Positions 1 through 9,909 are shown, counted from the stretch's first letter. The stretch: 64,000 nt of DNA from Hamiltosporidium tvaerminnensis (GCA_022605425.2 CM061246.1:124001-188000); one strand, 5' to 3'. Made by a program: numbers and translations. The notes: generated by a model from the sequence alone, not told the origin.

Positions 1-458
1 GCCTTGCGCACTCGATTTAGAAGACTTAACGCTTGAGAGATATAAAAATAAAACCCTTTGAAGCAGGAAAAGCTAAGTAGCAGGTTATACCTGTTGGTAT
101 GACATTGCACTGTCTAGGTGAAACCCATGTAAGTCTCCGAAATATATCTTATATGAAGCTTATCGGTTTCGAAAATGTAGAATAAATGGTACTGAGCATA
201 GTCTTGGTAAACTCAAGTGAGTTTTTAACTAGGATTACACTTCATGTAACTGACATTAACGAACTCTGGACACCTGAACCGCTCATTGAGTTGGTTCCAT
301 ACGTACAGATGAAAGGCTTCGAGATTTAGGTATCTTAGGGGTACTAATAGAGTGCTGGGGCTGCTATTAGATGTAAACCCGAAACTGCGTAATGTCATGA
401 AAACAAAAATAACTTATGTCACTGTTTTAAAAAGATGTGATATTTTTATATAAAGTCA
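1..458 (+). mobile_element. Element A, copy A1 (5' part outside window)
   Basis: This is the 3' two-thirds of a ~700-730 bp interspersed element seen best at 39000-39731 and 50063-50790. It shares in order the segments around 'CTCGATTTAGAAGACTTA', 'TGACATTGCACTGTCTAGGTG', a stretch about taking 'CATTAACGAACTC', and the 3' end 'AAAAAGATGTGAT' followed by an ATAAAGTC tail. It has no coding capacity. The left part is cut off by the window edge. Confidence 0.85.
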
Positions 459-1536
459 TTATTTTTTGAAATAGAAAACCTTTGTATTAAAATAATTCAA
501 ACATGTTTAGGATTCAGTAAAGACATTAAATATGTAACTGATATACATTCTAACTTGATTTTTATATGACATGAACATTCTCTTATTTTAATGTAAGAGG
601 ACGGTTTGGTAATATTTTAGTTCTAGTAAAACCGGTTTGAATTTAAGAATTGCCGTATATTACATATGAACATATTTTAAGAAAATGTGTTAAATCTTTT
701 TCTTATAAATATTTACACAGTTTAAGTTAATCCAATTTTATATTTTTAAAACGAATTAGGAGTCACTCTGTTCAATAAATTCTTGAAAATGAATATGTGA
801 AATAAAAGTAAAAACCAGGTTAAAAACTGATGTCAAGATTCGGAATAATATACTAAATGAATTTATTTTAGATAAAAAATTATAATTGAAAGCACTCATC
901 GGAATAAAAATAGTTCTTTAGTTGATATTTAAGTCAAATTTCCAAAGCTGAAAATTTGAGAGGAACACTATGGCAAATCTCTTTTGTCTTATCCTTGATT
1001 ATTTTTCTAATACTTCTTATGAGATAAGCATATATGGTAATACTACTAATAGCATAAAATGCATCTTAAGGAACTTTATTATCATACAGAATAGAGATAT
1101 ACATATAAAAGATAATATTTAAATAAATAAATAAATTCGATTATTTCAATCGAAGAAAGGAAATTTTATAATCAGCATAACCGAAGATTTTGAAGGATAA
1201 GGAAATTATTCATTTAAAATTTGTGGGATAAGAATGTTTTCTAACTAAATATTTACAGGACCAGTAAAGAATCAAAATTCCTTCAACATAGAAAGTAACT
1301 ATAGCTTATGAAACTTCTAGAAATAATATGACAAAAAACAAACCTAAAAAATATTAATTTTAAGAACTACAAGACAGAGAAATAAAGTTCGTAAAAGTGT
1401 GAAACCACGGAAAACCATTTATATACAAAACTATTATATATATAAAATAATTTGGTATTATTTAATTTCTTTTTAATTTTTGTTTAGTCTAGAACTTTTA
1501 AGTGGGTTTTAATTTGGTTTTAATCATAAAGGTTGC
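459..1536. other. Gene-free AT-rich spacer
   Basis: About 1.1 kb between element A1 and the CCA-adding enzyme gene. I see no open frame with a recognisable product, no tRNA box pair and no repeat shared with the rest of the window. Confidence 0.5.
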
Positions 1537-1538
1537 CA

Positions 1539-1541
1539 CCC
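1539..1541 (+). promoter_or_regulatory. CCC start-proximal signal of the CCA enzyme gene
   Basis: CCC lies 7 bases before the ATG at 1549 (ACCCTTTAAAAATG). It has the same form as the signal before the eL27 gene and fits the microsporidian CCC/GGG transcription signal. Confidence 0.6.
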
Positions 1542-1548
1542 TTTAAAA

Positions 1549-3014
1549 ATGAAAATTTCAAAGAAAATGTTAACAAAATCCGAAAAAATAATTTTTAAAA
1601 AAATAAGAAAATTTGTTACAAATACCGGAATAAATGTTATACCGCGAGTTGCTGGTGGATGGGTTAGAGACAAACTGTTTGGTAACAATAGTAACGATAT
1701 CGATATAGCTGTGGATACAATGTCTGGTTATGAATTTGCTACAAAATTAAAGGATTATTATTCCGAAGATCTTTTTTTTCTAGAATTGGCAAAATTAAAG
1801 AAAATCCCGAACAATCTAAGCATTTAGAAACTGCGGTAATGAAAATAAATTGTATTTTTGTCGATTTTGTTTGCCTAAGATCAGAGCTATACATGGATTC
1901 AAGAATTCCTCAAATAAAAATAGGAACACCTAAAGATGATGCATTAAGAAGAGATTTGACAATAAATTCTTTATTTTATAATTTAATGACTCAGGAAATA
2001 GAAGACTTTACCGAAAAAGGTATTCAAGATTTGAAAAATAAAATTATAAGAACACCTTTATGTCCGTTAATAACTTTTAGAGATGATCCTTTAAGAATAT
2101 TAAGAATAATGAGATTTGCTGCTCGATTTAATTTTAAAATTGTTCCCGAAATAAAAATAGCATTACAAAACAAAGAAATACACGATGCTTTGCTCACCAA
2201 AATTTCAATTGAAAGAATACAAATTGAGATTAACAAAATTATAAACTTTAAAAGATCTTCAATGGTCTTCCTTTGGGTTTTCAAGTACAATCTTTATAAT
2301 TCTATTTTTAAAGATGATACCGTATATGATAATAAAAAAGCAAAATTATTTATAAAAATTATTAGTCAAATTAAAAGTATATTTGTTTTGCCAGTTAAGA
2401 AAATAAAAAGTACCAAAAAAAATAATTCTTACCGTATTCAAGACAAAGATTTGGATTTAAAGGATGTATTAGAACATCATCATCCTGTTAATTGTGTGAT
2501 TTTAAATATTTACAAAGGAATATTTTTAAATATTGGTGTTATTGTTCAATCAAAGAAACCAACTTTTAAAAATTATTTGATTTGCAAAGAAAATTTGAAG
2601 TTTCCCAACAAATTTTGTGATTTAATACAGAAAATTGAAGAAAACTTTCTTTTTTTAGAAAAAAACATTGCTATTTTTGATTTAACTATTTTAAACTGTA
2701 TAATATTAATAAGAAAAATGAAAAATTCATGGTTAGAGACTTTCCTCTTGTTTATTTCTATTCAAAAACTAAATGAAAATGTAGTTTTAGAAGAAAAAGC
2801 AGTACTTTTTCTAAGCTTTATATGTAAAAATAACCTATGTCATTGTTATGATATTATTCCACTCGTCAGAGGTAAAGATGTAGGCAGATTAACAAATGAT
2901 AAAACGAAATATTCTGTATTATTAGAAAAAGCCATTGAACATCAAATTTTACATAAAAGTAAATCTAAACGTGAAATATTAGAATATTTAAGAAGTGAAT
3001 TGAATAATATTTGA
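1549..3014 (+). CDS. CCA1: tRNA CCA-adding nucleotidyltransferase (frame interrupted)
   Basis: Adds the 3' CCA to tRNAs. The first frame (1549-1827) carries the nucleotidyltransferase core: GGWVRD at residues 36-41 and metal-binding D50-I-D52, then the conserved 'DTMSG' region. The second frame (open as 1839-3014, with family-like sequence beginning around 1780) carries 'ENPEQSKHLETA', 'DALRRDLTINSLFYN' (the RRD motif), 'DDPLRILRIMRFAARFNF' and the 'SIERIQIEI' neck motif. All are class II CCA-enzyme hallmarks close to yeast Cca1. The homology runs without a gap across a switch to the -1 frame at a T8 run (1772-1779), so this is one gene with a one-base frameshift rather than two genes. The start is chosen by the adjacent CCC signal and because it leaves a normal-length N-terminus. 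The C-terminal half is divergent. It could be a sequencing error, a true pseudogene or programmed frameshifting. Confidence 0.9.
1772..1779 (+). other. Frameshift site in the CCA enzyme gene (T8 run)
   Basis: In the upstream frame the codons are CTT TTT TTT CTA. The downstream homologous frame is -1. The last T of CTT plus TTT TTT makes a canonical X-XXY-YYZ slippery heptamer (T TTT TTT, 1773-1779). One additional T in the run would also restore the frame. Confidence 0.75.
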
Positions 3015-3335
3015 ATCACATATCTCGAACCCATATTTTTCGAAAATTAATCTATTTGTATTTTTTGAATTATTTATATATTAATTAAAGTATAAACATA
3101 TATTTGGTTAAACTATAATTTCTTTTTTAAATGACATTTTTTTTCTTAGTTAACGATCGAATACATGTCATAGATGATTTATATATTCGCTATATTTCTT
3201 ATTATCTTTTCTTAACATCGATTCTTTATGTTGAATGTAGTTAGCTTAAGATGAAAAACAAGGTCTACTTTATACTGCATAACTTAATTGATGTAAGATA
3301 TATAAGAGAAAATACAAAAAAGTTATATAGAGCTA
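3015..3335. other. Intergenic spacer
   Basis: AT-rich 3' flank of the CCA enzyme gene. Nothing recognisable is seen in it. Confidence 0.4.
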
Positions 3336-3339
3336 ACAA

Positions 3340-3800
3340 ACGATCGTTTACAATATACTGGTTTAAACTTGGTTAATGACGAAAATAGATGAAACTAACC
3401 TGAACACATGGCAAAGAAAGATACTTCATGGAAAAATAAGCCCAAGATTATCAAAAACGTGTGGAAAATAGGAAAGAAACAATAATTCATGATCTCTATC
3501 CTAAATTAAATTTGGTTGCGGGAATATAAAAAGGAAGGTTAGGATGACTAGGACACGTGGTAAGAATGGCACCAAATCGGATTTAAGTCAATTATACGAA
3601 TAAACTCAATTGAAAAGGAAGGAAAGATAGACCACGGAACAAAATGAATTGATGCTGAAAAAAATAGTTAAGAATGCTTAATCTGAGGCAATGGAAGACA
3701 AATGCACAAAAAAAGTAGAATAATGAAAGATATTTAAAGAGGCACAAGCTCTTTAGAAGCCGTAGCGCCACTTATTTGTAATGGTACCTAGCTTAATAAT
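3340..3800 (+). mobile_element. LINE remnant D1 (C-terminal end of a reverse transcriptase ORF)
   Basis: Broken reading frames give 'TWLMTKIDETNLNTWQRKIL', matching the ETWxLxKxDExxLxxxERKILR motif after the reverse transcriptase domain of many non-LTR retrotransposons. Further on comes 'LGHVVRMAPNR', matching the conserved LGHVxRM segment near the end of such ORFs. Several stops and frameshifts interrupt it, so it is dead. Another copy (D2) lies at 36960-37935, and both end near a shared 'GAAG(A)GCCGTAG' motif. Confidence 0.7.
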
Positions 3801-3844
3801 CATCTCGTATTTAAAGAATAGGGTTTATATTGCCAAAAAAAACA

Positions 3845-3857
3845 AATCCTAGACATT
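3845..3857. repeat. Left target-site duplication of element B1
   Basis: AATCCTAGACATT, repeated exactly at 4082-4094 on the other side of the element. Confidence 0.85.
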
Positions 3858-4081
3858 CCCCACCATGCCAGAAGCAGAATTGGCTTGTTGTATTCTTCTT
3901 GTCGTAAGAGGCGACTAAAAGGGACTGATCCTCCATGTTGGGGTTGGGCGTAGGGCTAACAACTCACCCTTTAAAACCATCTTGTTACGAAAGGCGATAA
4001 GTAAACAAACCCACTGGAAAAAGACCGGTGGGCGATATTACTGAGGGAGGACAGGGCTGTAGTGCCAAGGATAAATGAATG
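3858..4081 (+). mobile_element. Element B1, SINE-like, with 13-bp target-site duplication
   Basis: A ~224-bp element running from 'CCCCACCATGCCAGAAGCAG' to 'GGGCTGTAGTGCCAAGGAT' with an (AATG)n tail. Three further copies, all in the opposite orientation, lie at 31535-31768, 39882-40107 and 59205-59429. Copy B1 is flanked by the perfect direct repeat AATCCTAGACATT (3845-3857 and 4082-4094), which defines its ends and orientation and shows that it moved by insertion. A short simple-repeat tail and variable duplications fit target-primed reverse transcription by a LINE. It has no open frame of note and is clearly more GC-rich than the surroundings. Confidence 0.85.
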
Positions 4082-4094
4082 AATCCTAGACATT
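4082..4094. repeat. Right target-site duplication of element B1
   Basis: Exact second copy of AATCCTAGACATT, directly after the AATG tail. Confidence 0.85.
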
Positions 4095-4320
4095 ATAATA
4101 TACTTTGTTTTCGTAAACATTCAATCATTAATACGTTTAATGGCAATTAATTGCACAAATAAATTTTTTATGGTGCCATAAACTTTCTATAATATTTCCT
4201 AAAAAAAGGTGTATTTTTTTAACATATATTCTATTCTCAAAACTACAAACTATTTTTGGTATTAAATTCACGCCAAGAAATATATTTTCTATTAATATTA
4301 TATGCAATTATTTTTATTTT

Positions 4321-5010
4321 GGTGGAAAGAGAAGCACCACATTAAAAATTATTTGCTTGCTAATGTTTATGTGAAATGAATGAAAGACATTGCTCGGGTT
4401 TTTTCTATGATTAAAATAACACTAAATTTTCGGTTGATCCATAGAAATTTTTGAATGAGAAGAAGTTCTATAAAATGATGATTTTTTTCCTACAACCTTA
4501 GTCTAATCTTTTATGTGACTAGATTGCAAATCTCTGCTCAACTTTTAATTACTTTTCACGTAACAACATGGATCCTAGCTTTGCTCAATTTGGTGAGAAT
4601 ACTTGGCGCTTGGGAGATACGGCAATAAAACTCTTAAAAATACCAGGAAAGCCAAGTATTATGTTCACTTTTGGTATGAAACAGCAATGCCTTGGTAGAC
4701 AAATGTAGGAGGCGTGGAAATATACATTAGCTGGATCTTTATTCGGTGGGAAAGTGTAGATTACGTAAGAGCACTGGTGATTTTAGAGGCCAAAATGGGT
4801 TGAGCTTCACTATCACACCGAACAACTTCCCTTTTGGAAAAGAGCTATACACACCTTTTAGATGAAATGTCAAGAGATGTAGATATCGTAGGGAATACGA
4901 ATGGAGGTTTAGAGGAAAGTTTATTTATGTTGAATACAGAACTACGTTAATATCATGAAAATAATGTAGCACATACCGCTTTAATAAAAAGATGTGAATT
5001 TATCTATTAA
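4321..5010 (+). mobile_element. Element A, decayed copy A8
   Basis: A diverged full-length copy. It starts GGTGGAAAGAGAAGCACCACA (compare GGTGGAGGGAGGATAACCACA in A2). It keeps the 'TTTTATGTGACTAGATTGCA', 'CTAGCTTTGCTCA', 'TTGGCGCTTGGGAGATA' and 'GAACTACGTTAATATCATGAAAA' segments in the standard order, and ends at 'AAAAAGATGTGAA'. Confidence 0.75.
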
Positions 5011-5650
5011 ATATACATTTAATCATAGAATAATGAAATGAAACATTAAAAAATTTTAATTTATCGATTAAATTCTATTGAAGATAATTGCAAATAAATA
5101 AAAACACAATTTTTGTAAATTTTTGATTCTTGTTTATAGTTTTTTTTTAGGTTACGTTTTACGATCAAAACAACCAAATTTCTGTTTTGTTACATATTTG
5201 ATAGAAAGTTTATGATTAGAACTTTTCTTTAAATTTATTAGTTACATTCTTGCTTCCTCCTTTTTTTGAAAATTTTTTCTTTCAAACTTTTTATAAATTT
5301 AATTTAATCACTAAAATAATCATTAATGTTTTACTTTAAGATCAAATTCTATATTTTTTATATTAAATTTATATTTAAAATAGAAAAGAACTTTTATATT
5401 TCTTTGACCAATTAAGTATCAAAAGAACAAATGGGTTCTAGACAAATTTGTTTTAGAATTATAAAGGGACAATAAATAAAATAAAAGTAAAGTAACACGA
5501 TATAACGTATAAGCAAAAATAGAAATATTTTTTTCTTAAAACTTCTTTTTTTAAAAAAAACATATTTCTTATTTCTTAAAAATATATGAAGAAATAGAAT
5601 GAAAAATCATAAAAAACAAAAAAATTACTTCAACTTTTTACTGACTAATT
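5011..5650. other. AT-rich spacer downstream of histone H3
   Basis: No gene-like frame. It holds T-rich and A-rich runs that would form the 3' flank of the H3 transcript on the minus strand. Confidence 0.4.
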
Positions 5651-6079
5651 TTACCTTGCAAATGCTTTAAGTTCTCTTCCACGTAACTTAGCAACCAATT
5701 GAATATCCCGTGACATAACAGTGACCCTTTTTGCGTGTGTTGCGCAACAATTTGCATCTTCAAATATTCCGACAAGAAAAGCTTCTGTGGCCTCATGGAG
5801 AGAGGCAAGGGCAGATGCTTGGAAACGAGAGTCGGTTTTAAACTGTTGTGTTATGGCTCTACAGAATCTTTGAAATGGAAGTTTTCTTATCAATAATTCT
5901 GTACTTTTTTGGTAGCGTCTGATTTCCTTCAAGGCAACTGTTCCCGGCTTATATCTGGGTCTCTTTATTCCAGTGGTTGGTACTGCCACCGAACTCTTTC
6001 GTGCTGCCTTCGTTGCCAGCTGCTTTCGTGGTGCTTTTCCTCCTGTCGATTTTCGTGCTGTCTGTTTTGTTCTCGCCAT
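5651..6079 (-). CDS. H3: Histone H3
   Basis: Core nucleosomal histone, 142 codons. After the initiator Met, the tail from A1 to S28 matches canonical H3 with K4, K9, K14, K18, K23 and K27 all present. The part between K27 and the KRP that corresponds to K36-K37-P38 is two residues longer and unlike the canonical sequence, and H39 is missing. The fold region carries [38 protein letters not shown] and [14 protein letters not shown]. The C-terminus continues past RGR with an extra LKAFAR. The intact tail, normal loop 1 and standard alpha-N helix argue against a centromeric variant. The start follows a CCC signal 9 bases upstream. No intron is seen, and no other histone gene adjoins it. Confidence 0.97.
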   Translation of the reverse strand: MARTKQTARKSTGGKAPRKQLATKAARKSSVAVPTTGIKRPRYKPGTVALKEIRRYQKSTELLIRKLPFQRFCRAITQQFKTDSRFQASALASLHEATEAFLVGIFEDANCCATHAKRVTVMSRDIQLVAKLRGRELKAFAR

Positions 6080-6088
6080 TTATGTGAT

Positions 6089-6091
6089 GGG
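6089..6091 (-). promoter_or_regulatory. CCC start-proximal signal of histone H3
   Basis: Reads TACCCATCACATAAATGG on the minus strand, 9 bases before the start codon. Confidence 0.55.
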
Positions 6092-6949
6092 TATTTTGAT
6101 TTATTTTTATAGTTTTAGAAAAAAATAAATTGCAAAAAAGGAGAAACTGATAAGAAATGTTTCAGTACGAAACAATAAAATTTATTATAATTATATACAA
6201 AAGGGTCCTTTTATTATTGAAGGGGGGGTAAATTATATTTTTCTTTTTTACTTATTTAAATTAAAATTAAATATTTAATTTTCTAAAAAAAAATACGAAA
6301 TAATATTTTTTCTTATTTCTTTTTGATTTGCTTTTTCTTTATCTAACAAATGATTATGTTTCATTCTTTTCAGATGTAATTTTATATAATTTAAAATTAA
6401 AAGATTGCATTTTATTTGTTTATTCCTCTTCTAATTCTATTCTAATTATCTTATATTTCTGATTTGTTATATATTTCAGCTATAATTCTCATTTATTTCG
6501 TTTATATTACGTTGCTGTTTCCATTTAAATTTACAATTTATTTTGTTCTTTATTTATATTTTAATGGAAAGAATTGTAATTTATTTTACGTTTTTAGATA
6601 TTTTTTAGTTTTAGATTAAGAATGATTTTATTCAGCGGGGTTAGATCGAATTGCTCATGTTGCCTAGTTTAATTTATTGGAAACTTAGTTTTATTAGAAT
6701 TTAACAAAATAATAATATTTTTTATTTTTATTGTTTGATTTACTATAAATAGAATAGAAATGTATTTTGATTAAAAATGTTTTTTTAAAAAAAATTTGAT
6801 TAGAAATATAAAAAAGAAAAAATTGCTTGAGTATTCGTTAAAAAAGACTTTGATTAAAATGATGAATATCAAAGATAAAATATATATAAAAAATGTTTTT
6901 TTGCGCCAAAAATTTCAAATTATTTTTTTAGAAGGGTGAAAAATTTTAT
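6092..6949. other. AT-rich spacer
   Basis: Upstream region of histone H3 on the minus strand, with a GGGGGGG run near 6222. No gene, RNA gene or known repeat is recognised. Confidence 0.4.
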
Positions 6950-7555
6950 TTAATAAAATTCTGGGTTAAAATGATTTTACGATTTTTTTATGCATTTTGT
7001 TCTACCTCTTCTACCTCTATCGTTTCTTCTTCCAAATCCGACTCTTCATTTATATTTATCGGCGGTTCCTCCTTCTGAAATAAGGGATGTATTTTTTCTT
7101 ATTTTCTGTTTTAACACCATCTTCCCCTCTACTTGCTTGTTTTAAAGGGGGTGTTGGTTCCTCATGCATCTCTGCTCTCATAATAACACCCATTGACGCT
7201 CTCTCCCAGCTCTCTTCGGCATTTAGTCCTGACTCAAGTCCTCTTCGTCGATCAAAGGAAATTGTTTCGACTGTCATCTTAATTACTATAGACTGAATGT
7301 ACGCCTCTACATTCATGGGTATTTCTAGTCTTTTAAGATGTAACTTATGGTATTTTGTCACAATACCGTCCCAGGTCATCACATAAGGGATTATCTCAAC
7401 ACTACACTTATAAATAAGACCCAACTCATTGGCTAGCAAGTCATACTTCCTAACTTTCTTTGTTTAAACCATTTGAAGTGAATCTTGGGAAGTAATTCCT
7501 ACTTCAATCAGTGTTATCTTATTCTTCTTATCTAATATAAATATATCAAGGTTCG
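6950..7555 (-). mobile_element. LINE L, copy L1 (3' end with C-terminus of the ORF)
   Basis: 5'-truncated copy of a non-LTR retrotransposon. The open frame at 7056-7439 reads 'ANELGLIYKCSVEIIPYVM', 'WDGIVTKYHK', 'ETISFDRRRGLE' and 'EMHEEPTPPLK', the same C-terminus found in copies L3 and L4. L4 shows that this sequence follows a zinc knuckle and endonuclease-like region. Copies L1, L3 and L4 all stop at the same 3' terminus, whose plus-strand sequence is TTTAATAAAATTC(A/T)GGG. The frame is interrupted upstream of 7440. Confidence 0.8.
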
Positions 7556-7937
7556 AAAAAAAACATCATCTTGTGTTATAAATTGAGCTTATATGCCCGA
7601 ACAAACAAGACTATCTAGAAAGTAACAAAGTAACTATTGAGATGGTGTTATAGCAAGTGTAAACCCAAATTAAGATTTTTGTTTTTAATGCAGGCACCAT
7701 TTTTAAAGAGAAGCAAACTAATATCAAGGGCCTCATTTAGAAAGATTTAAATAAGGCGATTAAAGCGTTGGAAAGAGAACATATAAGCAGAGGAAAACAT
7801 TTGGTTTAACTCAAAATTCTATTAAATAATCATTCATGCGTAAATTTTTTTTATTGAGAAAAAAATCAAACAGAATATAAATTACACACCATTTTAGTTT
7901 TTTGTTAATTAAATTTAAATAAAAAATTAAAAAGTTT

Positions 7938-7940
7938 CCC
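7938..7940 (+). promoter_or_regulatory. CCC start-proximal signal of ERO1
   Basis: TTTCCCATAAAAAAATAAATG; the CCC ends 12 bases before the ATG. Confidence 0.55.
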
Positions 7941-7952
7941 ATAAAAAAATAA

Positions 7953-8954
7953 ATGAAAATTTTCTTTTTATTTATCGTGGTTTTTACAAATACAAAAGTA
8001 TATTCTTCTATAAAACAAAAGATTATATCATTCAATTCGGAAATACATGGTGATCTTAAAATTTTGTGTGAATCTGATTTTTTTTCTAAAATACGTATAA
8101 ACTTGAATGGTAAATGTAATTATAATTTTGGAAAAAAATGTGGATTATTTTCATGTAATGTACCGGAGCAAAGTAAAATAAATCAAAAAATTAATAATAA
8201 TGATTTATATTGTAAAAATGATGGAACAGAAGGTGTATGTATTGACCTGATAAAAATCAAAGAAATATTTACTGGCTATAAAAAAGAATCTGGCGAGGTT
8301 TGGAAAAAAATATATGAATTAGCTTGTAAAAATAAAGATATAATGAAAATAATAAGTGGAATACATTATTCAGTATGTATTCATATGTGTAAATTTTATA
8401 GAATCAATAGAAAGGGTGAATATATTGCAAATACATGGATGTTTCATAAAAAGAAAAATTTAAATTATGAAATCAATCTATACTTCGCATTTTTATTTAT
8501 TTCTAGTTTTTTTAAGGCAAATAATTTCAATGTGGAAATTTTGAAAAGCAGTTTGAAAAACAACGAATTGAAATCGTTTTTTAGAGTTTCTAAATTAGTA
8601 GACCTTCATGTTTGGACCAATACAAATATAAATTTATCAAGTATTTCAGAAATTCTCAATCTTTTAAATTGTCTTGGATGTGAGAGATGTAAACTTTGGA
8701 GTAAAATACAATTTGGTGGCGTAGAAACAGCAATAAAACTTTCAAATGAAATTGAAATATCAGAGAACGATTTGATTTACTTTGTAAATCTTTTATATAA
8801 ACTAAGCAGTTCTATAAAAATCAGCCACGAATTTGAAAAAATTAAGTTTCCTTTTATGTGTTACTTCAATATTTACAAAATTGAAATCTTCACTATTATA
8901 ATTTCATTAAGCCTTTTCTATCTTCTAAGAGATAAAAACAAATGTACGGAATAA
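7953..8954 (+). CDS. ERO1: ER oxidoreductin 1 (protein disulfide-generating oxidase)
   Basis: FAD-dependent oxidase that reoxidises protein disulfide isomerase in the ER lumen. The 333-residue protein begins with a hydrophobic signal peptide (about residues 1-18). C63-x4-C68 has the spacing of the shuttle-cysteine pair of yeast Ero1 (C100/C105). 'IDL...FTGY...GEVWKKIYE.AC' and 'SGIHYSVCIHM' match the FAD-binding core, and the active-site motif C240-x2-C243-x2-C246 lies in 'NCLGCERCKLWSKIQFGG', a signature of the family. A hydrophobic segment at about 310-325 could be a C-terminal membrane anchor. The protein is much shorter than yeast Ero1 (563) or human ERO1A (468), consistent with microsporidian reduction. 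The start is supported by the CCC signal and signal peptide. Confidence 0.93.
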   Translation: MKIFFLFIVVFTNTKVYSSIKQKIISFNSEIHGDLKILCESDFFSKIRINLNGKCNYNFGKKCGLFSCNVPEQSKINQKINNNDLYCKNDGTEGVCIDLIKIKEIFTGYKKESGEVWKKIYELACKNKDIMKIISGIHYSVCIHMCKFYRINRKGEYIANTWMFHKKKNLNYEINLYFAFLFISSFFKANNFNVEILKSSLKNNELKSFFRVSKLVDLHVWTNTNINLSSISEILNLLNCLGCERCKLWSKIQFGGVETAIKLSNEIEISENDLIYFVNLLYKLSSSIKISHEFEKIKFPFMCYFNIYKIEIFTIIISLSLFYLLRDKNKCTE

Positions 8955-9440
8955 CAAAATGTAAATAAAGATTTATAAATATTTAATTCTATATTTTATC
9001 GCTTTTCAAATTTCTTTAAAAAACCCAAATTAATATTATAATCTTGCTCCTTATTTTTCTTATTCCTAAATCATGACACTATTTAAAATAAACATATCTA
9101 GTTTGTCCTTTATTATTTTGGAGTAATATTTTATTTTTTTCTATTGTTTCTATAAGAATATACTGTCAAATTCGTATGTATTTTTTCAAACTATACTTGA
9201 TTAAAGTCAGTGAAAACTTTTTATTTATATTTTTTGTAATCTAAAAAAAAGCATAAAAATAATTCATTTAAAAATCTTAAAGAAAGTTAGAAGAAAGTAT
9301 TTTTTTTTATTGTTGCTTACTCTTATACTATAATTTATTTATATCAAAATTTAAAATCATTTCTTACCCTGACATGATGAAACCCAAATTTCATTAAATC
9401 AGTAAAATTAAAATAATAACGAAAGTAATAATGAAAGACA
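8955..9440. other. Intergenic spacer
   Basis: AT-rich 3' flank of ERO1. No gene or repeat is recognised. Confidence 0.4.
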
Positions 9441-9443
9441 ATG

Positions 9444-9590
9444 GTAAGAGTAAGTAGATTTTAAATATTGGAATTCATCTAATTCAATAATTCGTTTATT
9501 GGATCTGTGAATAACAAAATTAGTAAGACTAAATAGATTTTAATAATTGAAGATCATCTAATTCAATATTCGTTTATAGGATCTGTGAAC
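9444..9590. repeat. Imperfect tandem duplication, period about 79 bp
   Basis: Two diverged units (9444-9522 and 9523-9590) share 'GTAAGA.TAA.TAGATTTTAA', 'ATCATCTAATTCAATA' (first unit TTCATC) and 'TTCGTTTAT.GGATCTGTGAA'. It is non-coding. Confidence 0.75.
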
Positions 9591-9711
9591 AAAAAAAGTT
9601 TACCAAATGTAAGATTATGTGTATCCGTATCGGCTCGCAAAATTCAAAAAGAAGAAGAGTGTCTTATTGGTTTGATATAAATTGAAACGCTAGAATTTTT
9701 TTTAGATCCAA

Positions 9712-9909
9712 TCAATGAATAAAGTTTGATGTGAAGGCATGATAAGCTGAATTTCTATGTTTATTTGGCATGCTGCCGTAATTTTCGGGAAGGCAGCTAA
9801 GTTTGAAGTACGTCTCTAACAAGGAGATCGCATTCCTGCTCACTCTTCCTCTGTTGTTGTAAAGTAAAGAATTGTTTTTTTGAAAGTTGTCTTTATTAAT
9901 TTTGTTCAT
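9712..9909 (-). CDS. Possible small or broken gene, 65 codons
   Basis: A short frame with sense-strand GGGG 11 bases before its ATG (GGAGGGGTGTGCCATCATG). It has more balanced composition than the flanks. The centre 'RGRVSRNAISLLETYFKLSCLP' recalls helix 1 of a homeodomain, but the recognition helix (WFxNxR) is not present in this frame. If there was such a gene it is truncated or frameshifted. I do not assign a function, and the frame could be chance. Confidence 0.25.
   Translation of the reverse strand: MNKINKDNFQKNNSLLYNNRGRVSRNAISLLETYFKLSCLPENYGSMPNKHRNSAYHAFTSNFIH

Noticed and set aside
5909-6112. Plus-strand ORF over histone H3
   Set aside because: Antisense shadow of the histone gene with Cys/Ser-rich translation typical of reverse-read basic codons.
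7087-7296. Plus-strand ORFs over LINE L copies (also 56761-57081)
   Set aside because: They are antisense to the conserved LINE C-terminal frame.
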